A DNA stretch of 64,000 bases from Bradyrhizobium symbiodeficiens (GTDB taxonomy: Bacteria > Pseudomonadota > Alphaproteobacteria > Rhizobiales > Xanthobacteraceae), in the NCBI RefSeq assembly GCF_002266465.3, contig NZ_CP029427.2:4714501-4778500 (forward strand), given 5' to 3'. Within the stretch, counting starts at the first letter, position 1. The number at the start of each line of letters is the position of its first letter. Under the pieces are notes generated by a model, which ran no database searches, was not told where the DNA came from, and saw only the letters and a program-made list of their open reading frames with translations. Positions 26,990-35,058 of the stretch are shown piece by piece. Position numbers and translations under genes: made by a program.

Positions 26990-27691
26990 TCACTTCTTTC
27001 CCAACACTTCCTTAGCCCGTTGCCCGAACATGATCTTGCGTGATTCCTCGTCGAACGGCTCTTTCACGAACTTTCCGATCGCAAGCCCCGCCTGCACCTG
27101 CGGCCTGGCGCGGACCTCGGCATACCAGCGTTTGACGTTTGGATAGTCGTCCAGCGTAAAGCCCTGCGCCTTGTGGGTCATGGTCCAGGGGAAGCAGGCG
27201 ATGTCGGCAATGGAATAGTCGCCGGCAACATAGGCGCCGGTCTTGCCGAGTTGCCGGTCGAGCACGCCATAGAGCCGCGCGGCCTCGTCGCGGTAGCGTT
27301 CGATCGCATAGGGGATCTTCTCCGCCGCATAGAGCGCGAAATGGCCGTGCTGGCCGAGCATCGGACCAAGGCCTGCCATCTGCCACATCACCCACTGAAT
27401 CGTGGTGGATCGTCCACGCAAATCGGTGGGCAGAAAGCGGCCGGTCTTCTCCGCGAGATAGATCAGGATCGCGCCGGTCTCGAACACCGAGAACGGTTCG
27501 CCGCCATCGGCGGGCGCGTGATCGACGATTGCGGGAATCCGGTTGTTCGGGGAGATCGCGAGAAACTCCGGGCTGAACTGCTCGCCGGCACGGATGTTGA
27601 CGGGCTTCACGGTGTAAGGAAGCCCGAGTTCCTCCAGCATGATCGAGATTTTCCAGCCGTTCGGCGTCGGCGCGTAATAGAGGTCGATCAT
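26990..27691 (-). CDS. Glutathione S-transferase family protein
   Basis: A 233-residue GST. The N-terminal thioredoxin-like domain carries YYAPTPNGWKISIMLEE, and the cis-Pro/glutathione-binding region is NNRIPAIVDH followed by VFETGAILIYLAEK (the Glu-Thr/Ser pair that binds the gamma-glutamyl group). A helical C-terminal domain follows. It resembles the Nu/YghU-like GSTs that have disulfide-bond oxidoreductase activity. The ATG at 27691 is chosen because AGGAAAGG sits directly upstream; an upstream ATG at 27724 adds a basic 11-residue tail. It is separated from the HCCA isomerase gene by a palindromic repeat. Confidence 0.88.
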   Translation of the reverse strand: MIDLYYAPTPNGWKISIMLEELGLPYTVKPVNIRAGEQFSPEFLAISPNNRIPAIVDHAPADGGEPFSVFETGAILIYLAEKTGRFLPTDLRGRSTTIQWVMWQMAGLGPMLGQHGHFALYAAEKIPYAIERYRDEAARLYGVLDRQLGKTGAYVAGDYSIADIACFPWTMTHKAQGFTLDDYPNVKRWYAEVRARPQVQAGLAIGKFVKEPFDEESRKIMFGQRAKEVLGKK

Positions 27692-27812
27692 GACCTTTCC
27701 TTTGGCCTTCCCTGCTTTCGTCACCGGACTGGAGAGCGACTTTTGTTGTTCTGTACCTCGACGTTAGGACATGGCAGGAAGGGGCGCAACACAACCCGCC
27801 GGGAGGGCCGCC

Positions 27813-28835
27813 ATGCTGTTTCCAACCACGATCGCCGGCTCCTTGCCGAAGCCGGAATGGCTCGCCGAGCCCAACATGCTCTGGGCCCCCTGGAAGGCGC
27901 AGGGCGACGAGCTGCTGCGCGCCAAGCGCGATGCGACGCTGATCTGGCTGAAGATCCAGGAGGACGCCGGAATCGACATCCTCACCGAGGGCGAGCAGGC
28001 CCGGCAGCATTTCGTGCACGGCTTTCTGGAGAAGATCGAAGGCATCGATTTCGCCCACAAGGTCGAGATGGGCATCCGCAAGGACCGCTACAAGGCGATG
28101 GTGCCACAGGTGGTCGCCCCGCTACGGCTGAAGGAGCGCGTCCATGCCTTCGAGGCGCGCGTGGCGCGCACGCACACGAAGAGGAAGCTGAAGTTCACCC
28201 TGCCCGGCCCGATGACCATCATCGACACCATTGCCGATCGCTACTATGGCGATCGCGTCAAGATGGCGTTCGCCTTCGCCGAACTGCTGAACGAGGAAGC
28301 CAAGGCCTTGCAGGCCGATGGTGTCGATCTCGTGCAGTTCGACGAGCCCGCCTTCAATGTCTACATGGACGAGGTCAACGATTGGGGCATCAAGGCGCTG
28401 GAGCGGGCCGCGCGGGGGCTGACCTGCGCCACCGCCGTTCACATCTGCTACGGCTACGGCATCAAGGCCAACACCGACTGGAAGGAGACGCTCGGCACGC
28501 AGTGGCGCCAATACGAGCAGATCTTTCCGGCGATCGACGCCAGCCCGATCCAGCAAGTCGCAATCGAGTGCCGCAATTCCAAGGTGCCGCTCGACCTGCT
28601 CGCGCTCCTGAAGAACAAGATCGTGCAGGCCGGCGTGATCGACGTCGCCAGCGACACGGTCGAGACCGCCGAGGATGTCGTCAAGACGATCGACGCGGTG
28701 TCGAAATTCGTGCCCAAGAGCAACATCATCGCCACCACCAATTGCGGCATGGCGCCGATGCGGCGCGAGATCGCCGAAGCCAAGCTGATGGCGCTCGGCG
28801 CCGGCGCCGCGCTGGCGCGAGAGAAATTGGGATAA
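27813..28835 (+). CDS. Core-MetE family protein (cobalamin-independent methionine synthase-like, C-terminal domain only)
   Basis: A 340-residue TIM-barrel protein matching only the catalytic half of MetE; the roughly 350-residue N-terminal half is absent. Zinc ligands match MetE: HIC (His and Cys), the Glu in AIECRNS, and Cys in TNCGMAP. FTLPGPMTI and FDEPAFN are also family motifs. Zinc activates homocysteine thiol for methylation in MetE. Stand-alone homologues can use methyl donors other than methyltetrahydrofolate triglutamate, and some act in other thiol methyl transfers. The ATG at 27813 begins the barrel directly. It is divergent from the GST gene. Confidence 0.85.
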   Translation: MLFPTTIAGSLPKPEWLAEPNMLWAPWKAQGDELLRAKRDATLIWLKIQEDAGIDILTEGEQARQHFVHGFLEKIEGIDFAHKVEMGIRKDRYKAMVPQVVAPLRLKERVHAFEARVARTHTKRKLKFTLPGPMTIIDTIADRYYGDRVKMAFAFAELLNEEAKALQADGVDLVQFDEPAFNVYMDEVNDWGIKALERAARGLTCATAVHICYGYGIKANTDWKETLGTQWRQYEQIFPAIDASPIQQVAIECRNSKVPLDLLALLKNKIVQAGVIDVASDTVETAEDVVKTIDAVSKFVPKSNIIATTNCGMAPMRREIAEAKLMALGAGAALAREKLG

Positions 28836-28861
28836 ATGGCAAGGGTCCGCAGACCGCTCTG

Positions 28862-29524
28862 CTAATCCAGCGCCGTCGGATGCAGCGCCGGTTGATATCC
28901 GGCGCTCAGCGCACGCAATGTCGACGGGGGCGTCAGCAGCATTGGGCTCTCCAGCTCGTTGCTGGCGCGGGCATAGCCGGCTGGCGACCATCGCCACAGC
29001 CGAGCCTTCGTCACCAGAAAGCTTTCCTCGCCCTGCTGCACCATCGCGCCGTCGGGCAATTCTGCCACCGGCATCGGCAGCGCGTGCAGGCGCTTGCGGC
29101 CATGATCCAGACGCTCCAGGTGGAGCTGGGCGTCCATCGCCTTCGCACTCACCTTGCTCACGCCATTCCCCGTCTCCCACGCCGCGCGAAAGCGGTTGGC
29201 ATCCTCGCGCCGGCAGAAGAAGCAGGGACGATGGCCGGCGGCAAAGGCGGTGGCTTCGTCGAGAAAGAACAACTCGGTCCAGCTCCGCCGCGCCATCACC
29301 GGCCGACGCCAGCCGCGGAATTCACACAGACATGTAATCCACGCCGGCGACGACCAGCGCTTGTTCAGCAGCGTCTTCGTCGCGGGATCGTGGATGATGC
29401 CGCGATTGCCGGTGAACAGGCCGCGATGCGGCGTGGCGATGATGTCGCCGGTGGGCGTGACGCGGTTCTGGAGCGGGTGAGTAGCGATTGGCGAATGGCG
29501 AGTGGAAGCCCTTCTATTCGCCAT
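28862..29524 (-). CDS. Conserved hypothetical protein with Ada-like Cys motif
   Basis: About 220 residues, function unknown. A central block has CLC, then TELFFLDEATAFAAGHRP and CFFC. The FFLDEATAFAAGHRPCFFC part resembles the zinc-binding module of Ada-type proteins, where a similar phrase precedes a CxxC pair, so a structural zinc is likely. No helix-turn-helix or methyltransferase domain is present. The ATG at 29524 falls inside a 52-bp inverted repeat, so the first 16 residues are suspect; the family-like sequence begins near THPLQNRV and no better start is seen. It lies 16 bp after gpt on the same strand. Confidence 0.65.
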   Translation of the reverse strand: MANRRASTRHSPIATHPLQNRVTPTGDIIATPHRGLFTGNRGIIHDPATKTLLNKRWSSPAWITCLCEFRGWRRPVMARRSWTELFFLDEATAFAAGHRPCFFCRREDANRFRAAWETGNGVSKVSAKAMDAQLHLERLDHGRKRLHALPMPVAELPDGAMVQQGEESFLVTKARLWRWSPAGYARASNELESPMLLTPPSTLRALSAGYQPALHPTALD

Positions 29525-29535
29525 TCGCCACTCGC
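29484..29535. repeat. Imperfect inverted repeat, GGCGAATGGCGA family
   Basis: Two 22-bp arms, GCGATTGGCGAATGGCGAGT plus GG and its near complement, match at 19 of 22 positions around an 8-bp spacer. The element overlaps the predicted start of the Ada-motif protein and lies just after the gpt stop. Confidence 0.8.
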
Positions 29536-29540
29536 GCCGA

Positions 29541-30068
29541 TCACGCCGCGCCGTCGCGCAGCGGCGGGTGATAGGACAACGCGGTGTCCCAGGGAAAGAA
29601 GATCCAGGTGTCCTGCGAGACTTCCGTGATGAAGGTGTCGACCAGCGGGCGGCCCTTCGGCTTGGCGTAGACGGTGGCGAAATGCGCATCGGGCAGCATC
29701 TCGCGCACCAGCCTGCCGGTCTTGCCGGTGTCGACGAGGTCGTCGACGATCAAGAGCCCCTTGCCGGTGCCGCCGCCGAGCTTCATGGCCTGCTCCGAAA
29801 TGCCCTTGAGGACCTGGAGCTCGCCCTGCTTGTCGTGGTCGTAGCTGGCGATGCAGACCGTATCGATGACACGCACGCCGAGCTCGCGCGCCACGATCGC
29901 GGCCGGCACCAGGCCGCCGCGAGTGATCGCGATCACGGCGTGGAACGGGCCGACCTCGTTGAGCCGCCAGGTCAGTGCCCGGCAGTCGCGGTGGAACTGG
30001 TCCCACGAGACCGGGAAGGCCCTGCCCGACCGCTCCTGTGCGCTCAGTTCCGGTGCTTCACCAGCCAT
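29541..30068 (-). CDS. gpt: Xanthine-guanine phosphoribosyltransferase
   Basis: A 175-residue type I phosphoribosyltransferase. The PRPP-binding loop LLIVDDLVDTGKTGRL is at about 105-120, the flexible-loop region is after CIASYDHDKQ, and the purine-specificity segment WIFFPWDTAL is near the C-terminus. It salvages guanine, xanthine and hypoxanthine to nucleotides in the cytoplasm or at the membrane. Length is standard. It lies 36 bp after the CinA-like gene on the same strand. Confidence 0.93.
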   Translation of the reverse strand: MAGEAPELSAQERSGRAFPVSWDQFHRDCRALTWRLNEVGPFHAVIAITRGGLVPAAIVARELGVRVIDTVCIASYDHDKQGELQVLKGISEQAMKLGGGTGKGLLIVDDLVDTGKTGRLVREMLPDAHFATVYAKPKGRPLVDTFITEVSQDTWIFFPWDTALSYHPPLRDGAA

Positions 30069-30104
30069 TGTCGTCTCCTGCTTCGCCTGCCGGCAAATTC
30101 CCTG

Positions 30105-30842
30105 CTAACGGGTGATGTTCAATCCCGCCAGCATTTCCTTCACCGCGGCCATCGCTGCCGCGAGCTTGTCCGCATCGCGCGAGCGCACCACGAGGTTCGT
30201 ATTCGGCTTCTGCTCCTCGTCCATGAAGGGATAGCTGCCGATGATGGTGTCGGGATGGGCGGCGGCGATTTCCCGCAAGGGGCTGCCGATGTCGCCTTCG
30301 CGCGCATTGGCGCGGACCGATTCGGAGAGCATGCGCACGCCCGATTTCAGCTTGGGCGAGACGATGTCCATCATGGCCTGCATGATCGATGGCACGCCGG
30401 CCATCACGATGACATTGCCGATCTTGAAGCCGGGGGCGAGGATGGTGGCACTCTGGATCAGTTCGGCACCATCGGGGATGCGGGCCATGCGCAGGCGGGC
30501 CTCGTTGAGGTCCTGCTCGCTCCAGCGCTCGCGGAAGCGGGCGACCACCTCCGGGTGATGGTCGATGCCGACGCCGAACGCCTTGGCCACGCTGTCGGCG
30601 GTGATGTCGTCATGGGTCGGGCCGATGCCGCCGGTGGTGAAGACATAGGTGTAGCGATGCCGCAGTGCATCCAGGGCCGCGATGATGTCGGGCTCGTCGT
30701 CGGAGACGACCCGGACTTCCTTCAGGTCGATGCCGATGTTGGTGAGGTATTCGGCGATGAAGCCGATATTCTTGTCCTTGGTCCGGCCGGACAGGATTTC
30801 ATCCCCGATGACCAGAATGCCCGCCGTGACGATCTCGCTCAT
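30105..30842 (-). CDS. CinA-like competence/damage-inducible protein A (MoaB/MogA fold)
   Basis: A 245-residue protein consisting of the molybdopterin-binding (MoCF) domain seen at the N-terminus of CinA: GDEILSGRTKDKN near 12-24 and TTGGIGPTHDDIT near 68-80. A short C-terminal extension is present, but the nicotinamide-nucleotide amidase domain of full CinA is missing, so it is a stand-alone member. In related proteins this domain has ADP-ribose pyrophosphatase activity. RBS quality is weak (GGTATGAG). It is divergent from the Anbu-neighbourhood ATP-grasp gene. Confidence 0.86.
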   Translation of the reverse strand: MSEIVTAGILVIGDEILSGRTKDKNIGFIAEYLTNIGIDLKEVRVVSDDEPDIIAALDALRHRYTYVFTTGGIGPTHDDITADSVAKAFGVGIDHHPEVVARFRERWSEQDLNEARLRMARIPDGAELIQSATILAPGFKIGNVIVMAGVPSIMQAMMDIVSPKLKSGVRMLSESVRANAREGDIGSPLREIAAAHPDTIIGSYPFMDEEQKPNTNLVVRSRDADKLAAAMAAVKEMLAGLNITR

Positions 30843-31064
30843 ACCTTAAGTCCCTCACCTCTGGTCCCGACTTTGCCGAGGTAACGCGTTGAAGTCACGC
30901 GGTTTTGCTGCCGAAATAAGCAGTCCTCAGCCATTTTTTCAGGCAGGCCGCCAAGCATCCCCGGCAAATGCCCTCTCCCCATGCTTATCGCGCTGGCCCG
31001 CCCCTTGCTACCTCCTCAAAGTCATGCACTCTTGCCGCATGGCCAGGGAGACACGTCGGGATCT

Positions 31065-32483
31065 ATGGCAGTCGCGTTTGACGAAATGAATATTCCCGGT
31101 GGGGACCTTCGCCCCGCCTATCAGGAGCTGGCACGCTGGCTCAAGGAGACGCCTCCCGAGGCGCTCGAATATCGCCGCCAGGAAGCCGAGCTCCTGTTCC
31201 GCCGCATCGGCATTACCTTTGCGGTCTATGGCGATTCCGAATCGACCGAGCGCCTGATCCCGTTCGACGTGATCCCGCGGATCATGTCCGGCAAGGAATG
31301 GGGGGTGCTGGAAAAGGGGCTGAAGCAGCGCGTGAAGGCGCTGAACATGTTCCTGCGCGACGTCTATCATGGCCGCGACATCCTCCGCGCCGGGATCGTG
31401 CCCGAAGATCTGATCTTCCAGAACCCGGTGTTCCGGCCCGAGATGAACGGCCAGCAGGTGCCGCACGACATCTACGTGCACATCGCCGGCATCGACATCG
31501 TCCGGGTCGACGCCAACGACTTCCTCGTGCTGGAAGACAATGCGCGGACGCCGTCAGGCGTGTCCTACATGCTCGAGAACCGCGAGATCATGATGCGGTT
31601 GTTTCCGGATCTGTTCGCCCGCCACAGGGTGGCGCCGGTCGAGCGCTATCCGGACGAGCTGCTCTCGGCACTCCGCTCCGTCGCCCCGCTAAGCGCCTCG
31701 GGCGAGCCGACCGTCGCCCTGCTCACCCCCGGCGTCTACAACTCGGCCTATTACGAGCACTCCTTCCTCGCCGACAAGCTCGGCATCGAGTTGGTCGAGG
31801 GCCGCGACCTCATCGTCAAGAACAACGAAGTGTTCATGCGGACGACCGAGGGCGTGAAGCGGGTCGACGTGATCTATCGCCGCGTCGATGACGACTTCCT
31901 CGATCCCCTCACCTTTCGCCCCGATTCCGCGCTCGGGGTGCCCGGGCTGATGTCGGCCTATGCGGCCGGGAACATCACGCTCGCCAACGCCGTCGGTACC
32001 GGCATCGCCGACGACAAGGCGATCTACTCCTACATGCCCGACATCGTGAAATTCTATCTCGGCGAGGAGCCGATCCTGAAGAACGTGCAGACATGGCGCT
32101 GCCGCGAGCCGAAGGACCTCGCCTATGTGCTGGATCATTTGAGCGAGCTCGTCGTCAAGGAGGTGCACGGCTCCGGCGGCTACGGCATGCTGATCGGGCC
32201 CGCCGCGACCAAGGCAACGATCGAAGCGTTCCGCGAGAAGCTCAAGCGCGAGCCTGAAGGCTTCATCGCCCAGCCGACGCTGGCGCTCTCGACCTGCCCG
32301 ACCTGCACAGCCTCCGGCCTCGCGCCGCGCCACGTGGATCTGCGGCCGTTCGTGCTCACCGGCAGCAAGAGCACCACGATCGTGCCGGGCGGGCTGACAC
32401 GCGTCGCGCTGAAGGAAGGCTCCCTGGTGGTGAATTCGAGCCAGGGCGGCGGCACCAAGGACACCTGGATTTTGGACGAGTAG
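31065..32483 (+). CDS. Circularly permuted ATP-grasp protein of the Anbu neighbourhood
   Basis: A 472-residue member of the circularly permuted ATP-grasp group (COG2308, DUF404/DUF407). It contains FRPEMNGQQVPHDIYVHIAG, DFLVLEDNARTPSGVSYMLEN, ALLTPGVYNSAYYEHSFLA and a C-terminal VVKEVHGSGGYGMLIGP nucleotide-binding loop, then RHVDLRPFVL. Such enzymes are predicted amide- or peptide-ligases that form C-N bonds with ATP. The ATG at 31065 gives the normal family N-terminus. It is followed 4 bp later by the alpha-E gene; the pair recurs with transglutaminase and Anbu across bacteria. The ligated substrate is unknown. Confidence 0.9.
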   Translation: MAVAFDEMNIPGGDLRPAYQELARWLKETPPEALEYRRQEAELLFRRIGITFAVYGDSESTERLIPFDVIPRIMSGKEWGVLEKGLKQRVKALNMFLRDVYHGRDILRAGIVPEDLIFQNPVFRPEMNGQQVPHDIYVHIAGIDIVRVDANDFLVLEDNARTPSGVSYMLENREIMMRLFPDLFARHRVAPVERYPDELLSALRSVAPLSASGEPTVALLTPGVYNSAYYEHSFLADKLGIELVEGRDLIVKNNEVFMRTTEGVKRVDVIYRRVDDDFLDPLTFRPDSALGVPGLMSAYAAGNITLANAVGTGIADDKAIYSYMPDIVKFYLGEEPILKNVQTWRCREPKDLAYVLDHLSELVVKEVHGSGGYGMLIGPAATKATIEAFREKLKREPEGFIAQPTLALSTCPTCTASGLAPRHVDLRPFVLTGSKSTTIVPGGLTRVALKEGSLVVNSSQGGGTKDTWILDE

Positions 32484-32487
32484 AGAG

Positions 32488-33432
32488 ATGCTGTCGCGTA
32501 CCGCCGAAAACCTCTACTGGCTCGCCCGCTACGTCGAACGGGCGGAATATCTCGCGCGCACCATCGATGCGACGCTGCGCGTCACGGCCTTGCCGGCCGC
32601 CTATATCGGCAAGACCAATGAATGGGACTCGGCGCTGCTCACCGCCGGCGTCGCCGCCAGCTTCTATCAGACCTACGAGGAAGCCAACGAGCACAACGTG
32701 GTCGACTACCTCTCGTTCTCCGTGGACAATCCGTCCTCGATCCGGAATTGCATCGAGGCGGCGCGGCTGAACTCGCGCTCGGTGCGCACCGCACTGACCA
32801 GCGAGATGTGGGACACGATCAACTCAGCGTGGATCGAGCTTCAGGCGGTCTGGAGCAAGGGCACCTCGACGCGCGAGGATCTGGCAAAGTTCCTGCGCTT
32901 CGTGCAGGAGACCTCGCTGCGCTTCGACGGCTCGGCGTACCGGACCATGCTCCGTAACGACGCCTACTGGTTCTCCCGGCTCGGCCTGCATCTGGAGCGC
33001 GCCGACAACACCGCACGCATTCTCGACGTGAAGTATCACGTGCTTCTGCCGGAAGAGGAGCACGTCGGCGGCCCGCTGGATTTCTATCAGTGGAGCTCGA
33101 TCCTGCGCTCTGTGTCGGCGCTGACGGCCTATCACTGGGTCTATCGCGAAACGCTCAAACCGTGGCTGGTCGCGGATTTGCTCATCCTCAACGGCACGCT
33201 GCCGCGCTCGCTGGCGAGCTGCTATGACAATCTCGTGCGCAACCTCGACCAGATCGGCGTCGCCTATGGCCGCCAGGGCCCGGCCCAGCGCCACGCCCGC
33301 GGCATCCGCAACCGGCTCGAACACAGCAATATGAACGACATTTTCCAGCATGGCGTGCATGAATTCATTCAGGAATTCATCACGGACAATTCCAGGCTGG
33401 GCGAAATCATCACGAAGCAGTATCTGATCTGA
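32488..33432 (+). CDS. Alpha-E domain protein (COG2307)
   Basis: A 314-residue all-helical protein of the alpha-E family. It starts with the signature MLSRTAENLYWLARYVERAE and has conserved Arg/Glu-containing helices, including LRNDAYWFSRLGLHLERADNTARILD at about 150-175, which repeats the opening motif and suggests an internal duplication. Its biochemical role is unproven; it almost always accompanies the circularly permuted ATP-grasp protein and is thought to work with it. Start codon is 4 bp after the ATP-grasp stop. A palindromic repeat follows before the transglutaminase gene. Confidence 0.92.
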   Translation: MLSRTAENLYWLARYVERAEYLARTIDATLRVTALPAAYIGKTNEWDSALLTAGVAASFYQTYEEANEHNVVDYLSFSVDNPSSIRNCIEAARLNSRSVRTALTSEMWDTINSAWIELQAVWSKGTSTREDLAKFLRFVQETSLRFDGSAYRTMLRNDAYWFSRLGLHLERADNTARILDVKYHVLLPEEEHVGGPLDFYQWSSILRSVSALTAYHWVYRETLKPWLVADLLILNGTLPRSLASCYDNLVRNLDQIGVAYGRQGPAQRHARGIRNRLEHSNMNDIFQHGVHEFIQEFITDNSRLGEIITKQYLI

Positions 33433-33460
33433 TGTCCCCCGGCTGACGAAAACGGGATAT

Positions 33461-33551
33461 CGTCATGGCCGGGCTTGTCCCGGCCAACCACGTTCTTGCC
33501 TTCGCGCGCCGAAGAAGATCGTGGATGCCCGGGACAAGCCCGGGCATGACG
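33461..33551. repeat. Palindromic intergenic repeat, CGTCATGGCCGGG family
   Basis: A 91-bp element made of two hairpins, GGCCGGGCTTGTCCCGGCC and GCCCGGGACAAGCCCGGGC, with ends CGTCATG and CATGACG. It lies between the alpha-E and transglutaminase genes. A single half occurs at 24137. Confidence 0.85.
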
Positions 33552-33601
33552 AGCTTCTTCACGGTAAGCAGTCAGGCTAACCACTAACTTCACGGTCCAC
33601 C

Positions 33602-34450
33602 ATGCGCCTGCGAATCCTGCACACGACGACCTATCGCTACGAGCCGCCGGCCACCAGCGTGATCCAGATCCTGCGCATGACCCCGTGCAGCCATGACGGG
33701 CAATATGTTGCGGAATGGCAGATCGACGTCTCCACCGACACCAGGCTCGATGCCCACGAGGACGCGTTCGGCAACGTCACCCATGTGCTGTCCTGCGGGC
33801 CCGTCGGCGACATCAAGATCACCGCCGAGGGCCTGATCGAAACCCACGACACCGGCGGCGTGCTGCGCGGCACCGACGAGCGCTTCCCGGCAGGCATGTT
33901 CTTGCGCATCACCGACCTCACCTCGGCCAATCCGGCGATGATGGCGATCGCGCGCCAGTTGCGCAGCGAGGCCGAGAGCGACACGCTCGGCTTCCTGCAC
34001 ACGCTGATGACGGAGATCGGCGATCACATGACCTTCGACGAGGACCCGACCAACAGCGGCACGTCGGCCGCCGAGGCGTTCACGCTCAAGCGCGGCGTCT
34101 GCCAGGACTATGCGCACATTTTCATCGCCTGCGCCCGCACCAGCGGCGTGCCGGCGCGCTTCGTCTCCGGCCACTTCCTGCGCTCGGACGGCACGGTGCA
34201 TCAGGACGCCGGCCATGCCTGGGCCGAAGCCTATGTGCCCGATCTCGGCTGGGTCGGCTTCGATCCCGCCAACAGCATCTGCGCCACCGATGCCCATGTC
34301 CGCGTCGCGATCGGGCTCGACTATCTTGGCGCAGCCCCGGTGCGTGGCACCCGCTATGGCGGCGGCGCGGAGACTCTGACCGTGGCCGTGAAGGTCGAGC
34401 ACGCCAGCCGCGGCGGGCCGTCGCAATCGCAATCTCAGCGACAGAGCTAG
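33602..34450 (+). CDS. Transglutaminase-like cysteine protease of the Anbu neighbourhood
   Basis: A 282-residue protein with an N-terminal beta-rich domain (LRILHTTTYRYEPPA, typical of the bacterial transglutaminase-like N-terminal region) and a catalytic transglutaminase core. The triad is Cys167 (RGVCQDYAH), His205 (GHAWAEAY) and Asp221 (GFDPANS). Such enzymes can act as peptidases, transamidases or deamidases. No signal peptide is visible, so it should act in the cytoplasm. It belongs to the conserved ATP-grasp/alpha-E/Anbu grouping. A 169-bp gap with a repeat separates it from alpha-E, so it may have its own promoter. Confidence 0.92.
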   Translation: MRLRILHTTTYRYEPPATSVIQILRMTPCSHDGQYVAEWQIDVSTDTRLDAHEDAFGNVTHVLSCGPVGDIKITAEGLIETHDTGGVLRGTDERFPAGMFLRITDLTSANPAMMAIARQLRSEAESDTLGFLHTLMTEIGDHMTFDEDPTNSGTSAAEAFTLKRGVCQDYAHIFIACARTSGVPARFVSGHFLRSDGTVHQDAGHAWAEAYVPDLGWVGFDPANSICATDAHVRVAIGLDYLGAAPVRGTRYGGGAETLTVAVKVEHASRGGPSQSQSQRQS

Positions 34451-34521
34451 GCGCAGCCATCCGAACGCCCGGGCCGTGCTACACTCGCGGGGATCAGATC
34501 TGCTCCCCTGCGAGGTACCCC

Positions 34522-34929
34522 ATGGCAACCGTCAAGCTGCTTTCGGACGATGAACTCTCTCCTGAAGCGCGCGCCGTCTTCGACGATATCCGCAAGGTGC
34601 GGAAGTCGGATTTCGTCAACAATTTCTGGCGCGCGCTGGCGCATGATCCGAAGACGCTGCGGAGGACGTGGGAGAGCATCAAGGAGGTGATGGCCCCCGG
34701 CGCGCTCGATCCCAAGGTCAAGGAAATGCTCTATGTCGCGGTTTCGATCGCACATGGCTGCAGCTACTGCATTCACTCCCACACCGCCGGCGCACGGGCC
34801 AAGGGCATGACCGAGGCCGAATATGCCGAGATGCTCGCCATCGTCGGCATGGCCGCGGAGACCAACCGGCTGGTCACGGCGCTCGGCGTGCCGGTCGACG
34901 AGGCGTTTCTGGTCGACGCGGCCGAGTAG
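34522..34929 (+). CDS. Carboxymuconolactone decarboxylase family protein (AhpD-like)
   Basis: A 135-residue helical protein with the AhpD-type redox motif: Cys80-Ser-Tyr-Cys83 followed by His87 (HGCSYCIHSH). Members with CxxC and this His are peroxidases or disulfide reductases rather than decarboxylases. It sits between the transglutaminase and Anbu genes, both on the same strand, 71 bp after the former. Whether it is functionally part of the Anbu system or only a local insertion is unknown. The ATG at 34522 begins directly at the family N-terminus. Confidence 0.88.
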   Translation: MATVKLLSDDELSPEARAVFDDIRKVRKSDFVNNFWRALAHDPKTLRRTWESIKEVMAPGALDPKVKEMLYVAVSIAHGCSYCIHSHTAGARAKGMTEAEYAEMLAIVGMAAETNRLVTALGVPVDEAFLVDAAE

Positions 34930-34943
34930 GCTGCTGTCTCACG

Positions 34944-34987
34944 CCGTCATTCCGGGCTCGCGACTTCGTCGCGCCCCGGAATGACGG
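34944..34987. repeat. Single palindromic hairpin, CGTCATTCCGGG family
   Basis: A 44-bp hairpin beginning CCGTCATTCCGGG and ending CCCCGGAATGACGG around a GCGACTTCGTCGC stem. It is half the length of the full elements and lies between the AhpD-like and Anbu genes. Confidence 0.85.
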
Positions 34988-35058
34988 CCGGAATCGGGGG
35001 TTTCATGCCTCCCCGAAATTGGCTAGTAATTCCGCGCAAACGCGTTCGGGGACTGGAA

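Noticed and set aside
34981..35058. Upstream in-frame extension of Anbu
   Set aside because: It would add about 26 residues derived partly from a palindromic repeat and would bury the catalytic Thr, which must be N-terminal.
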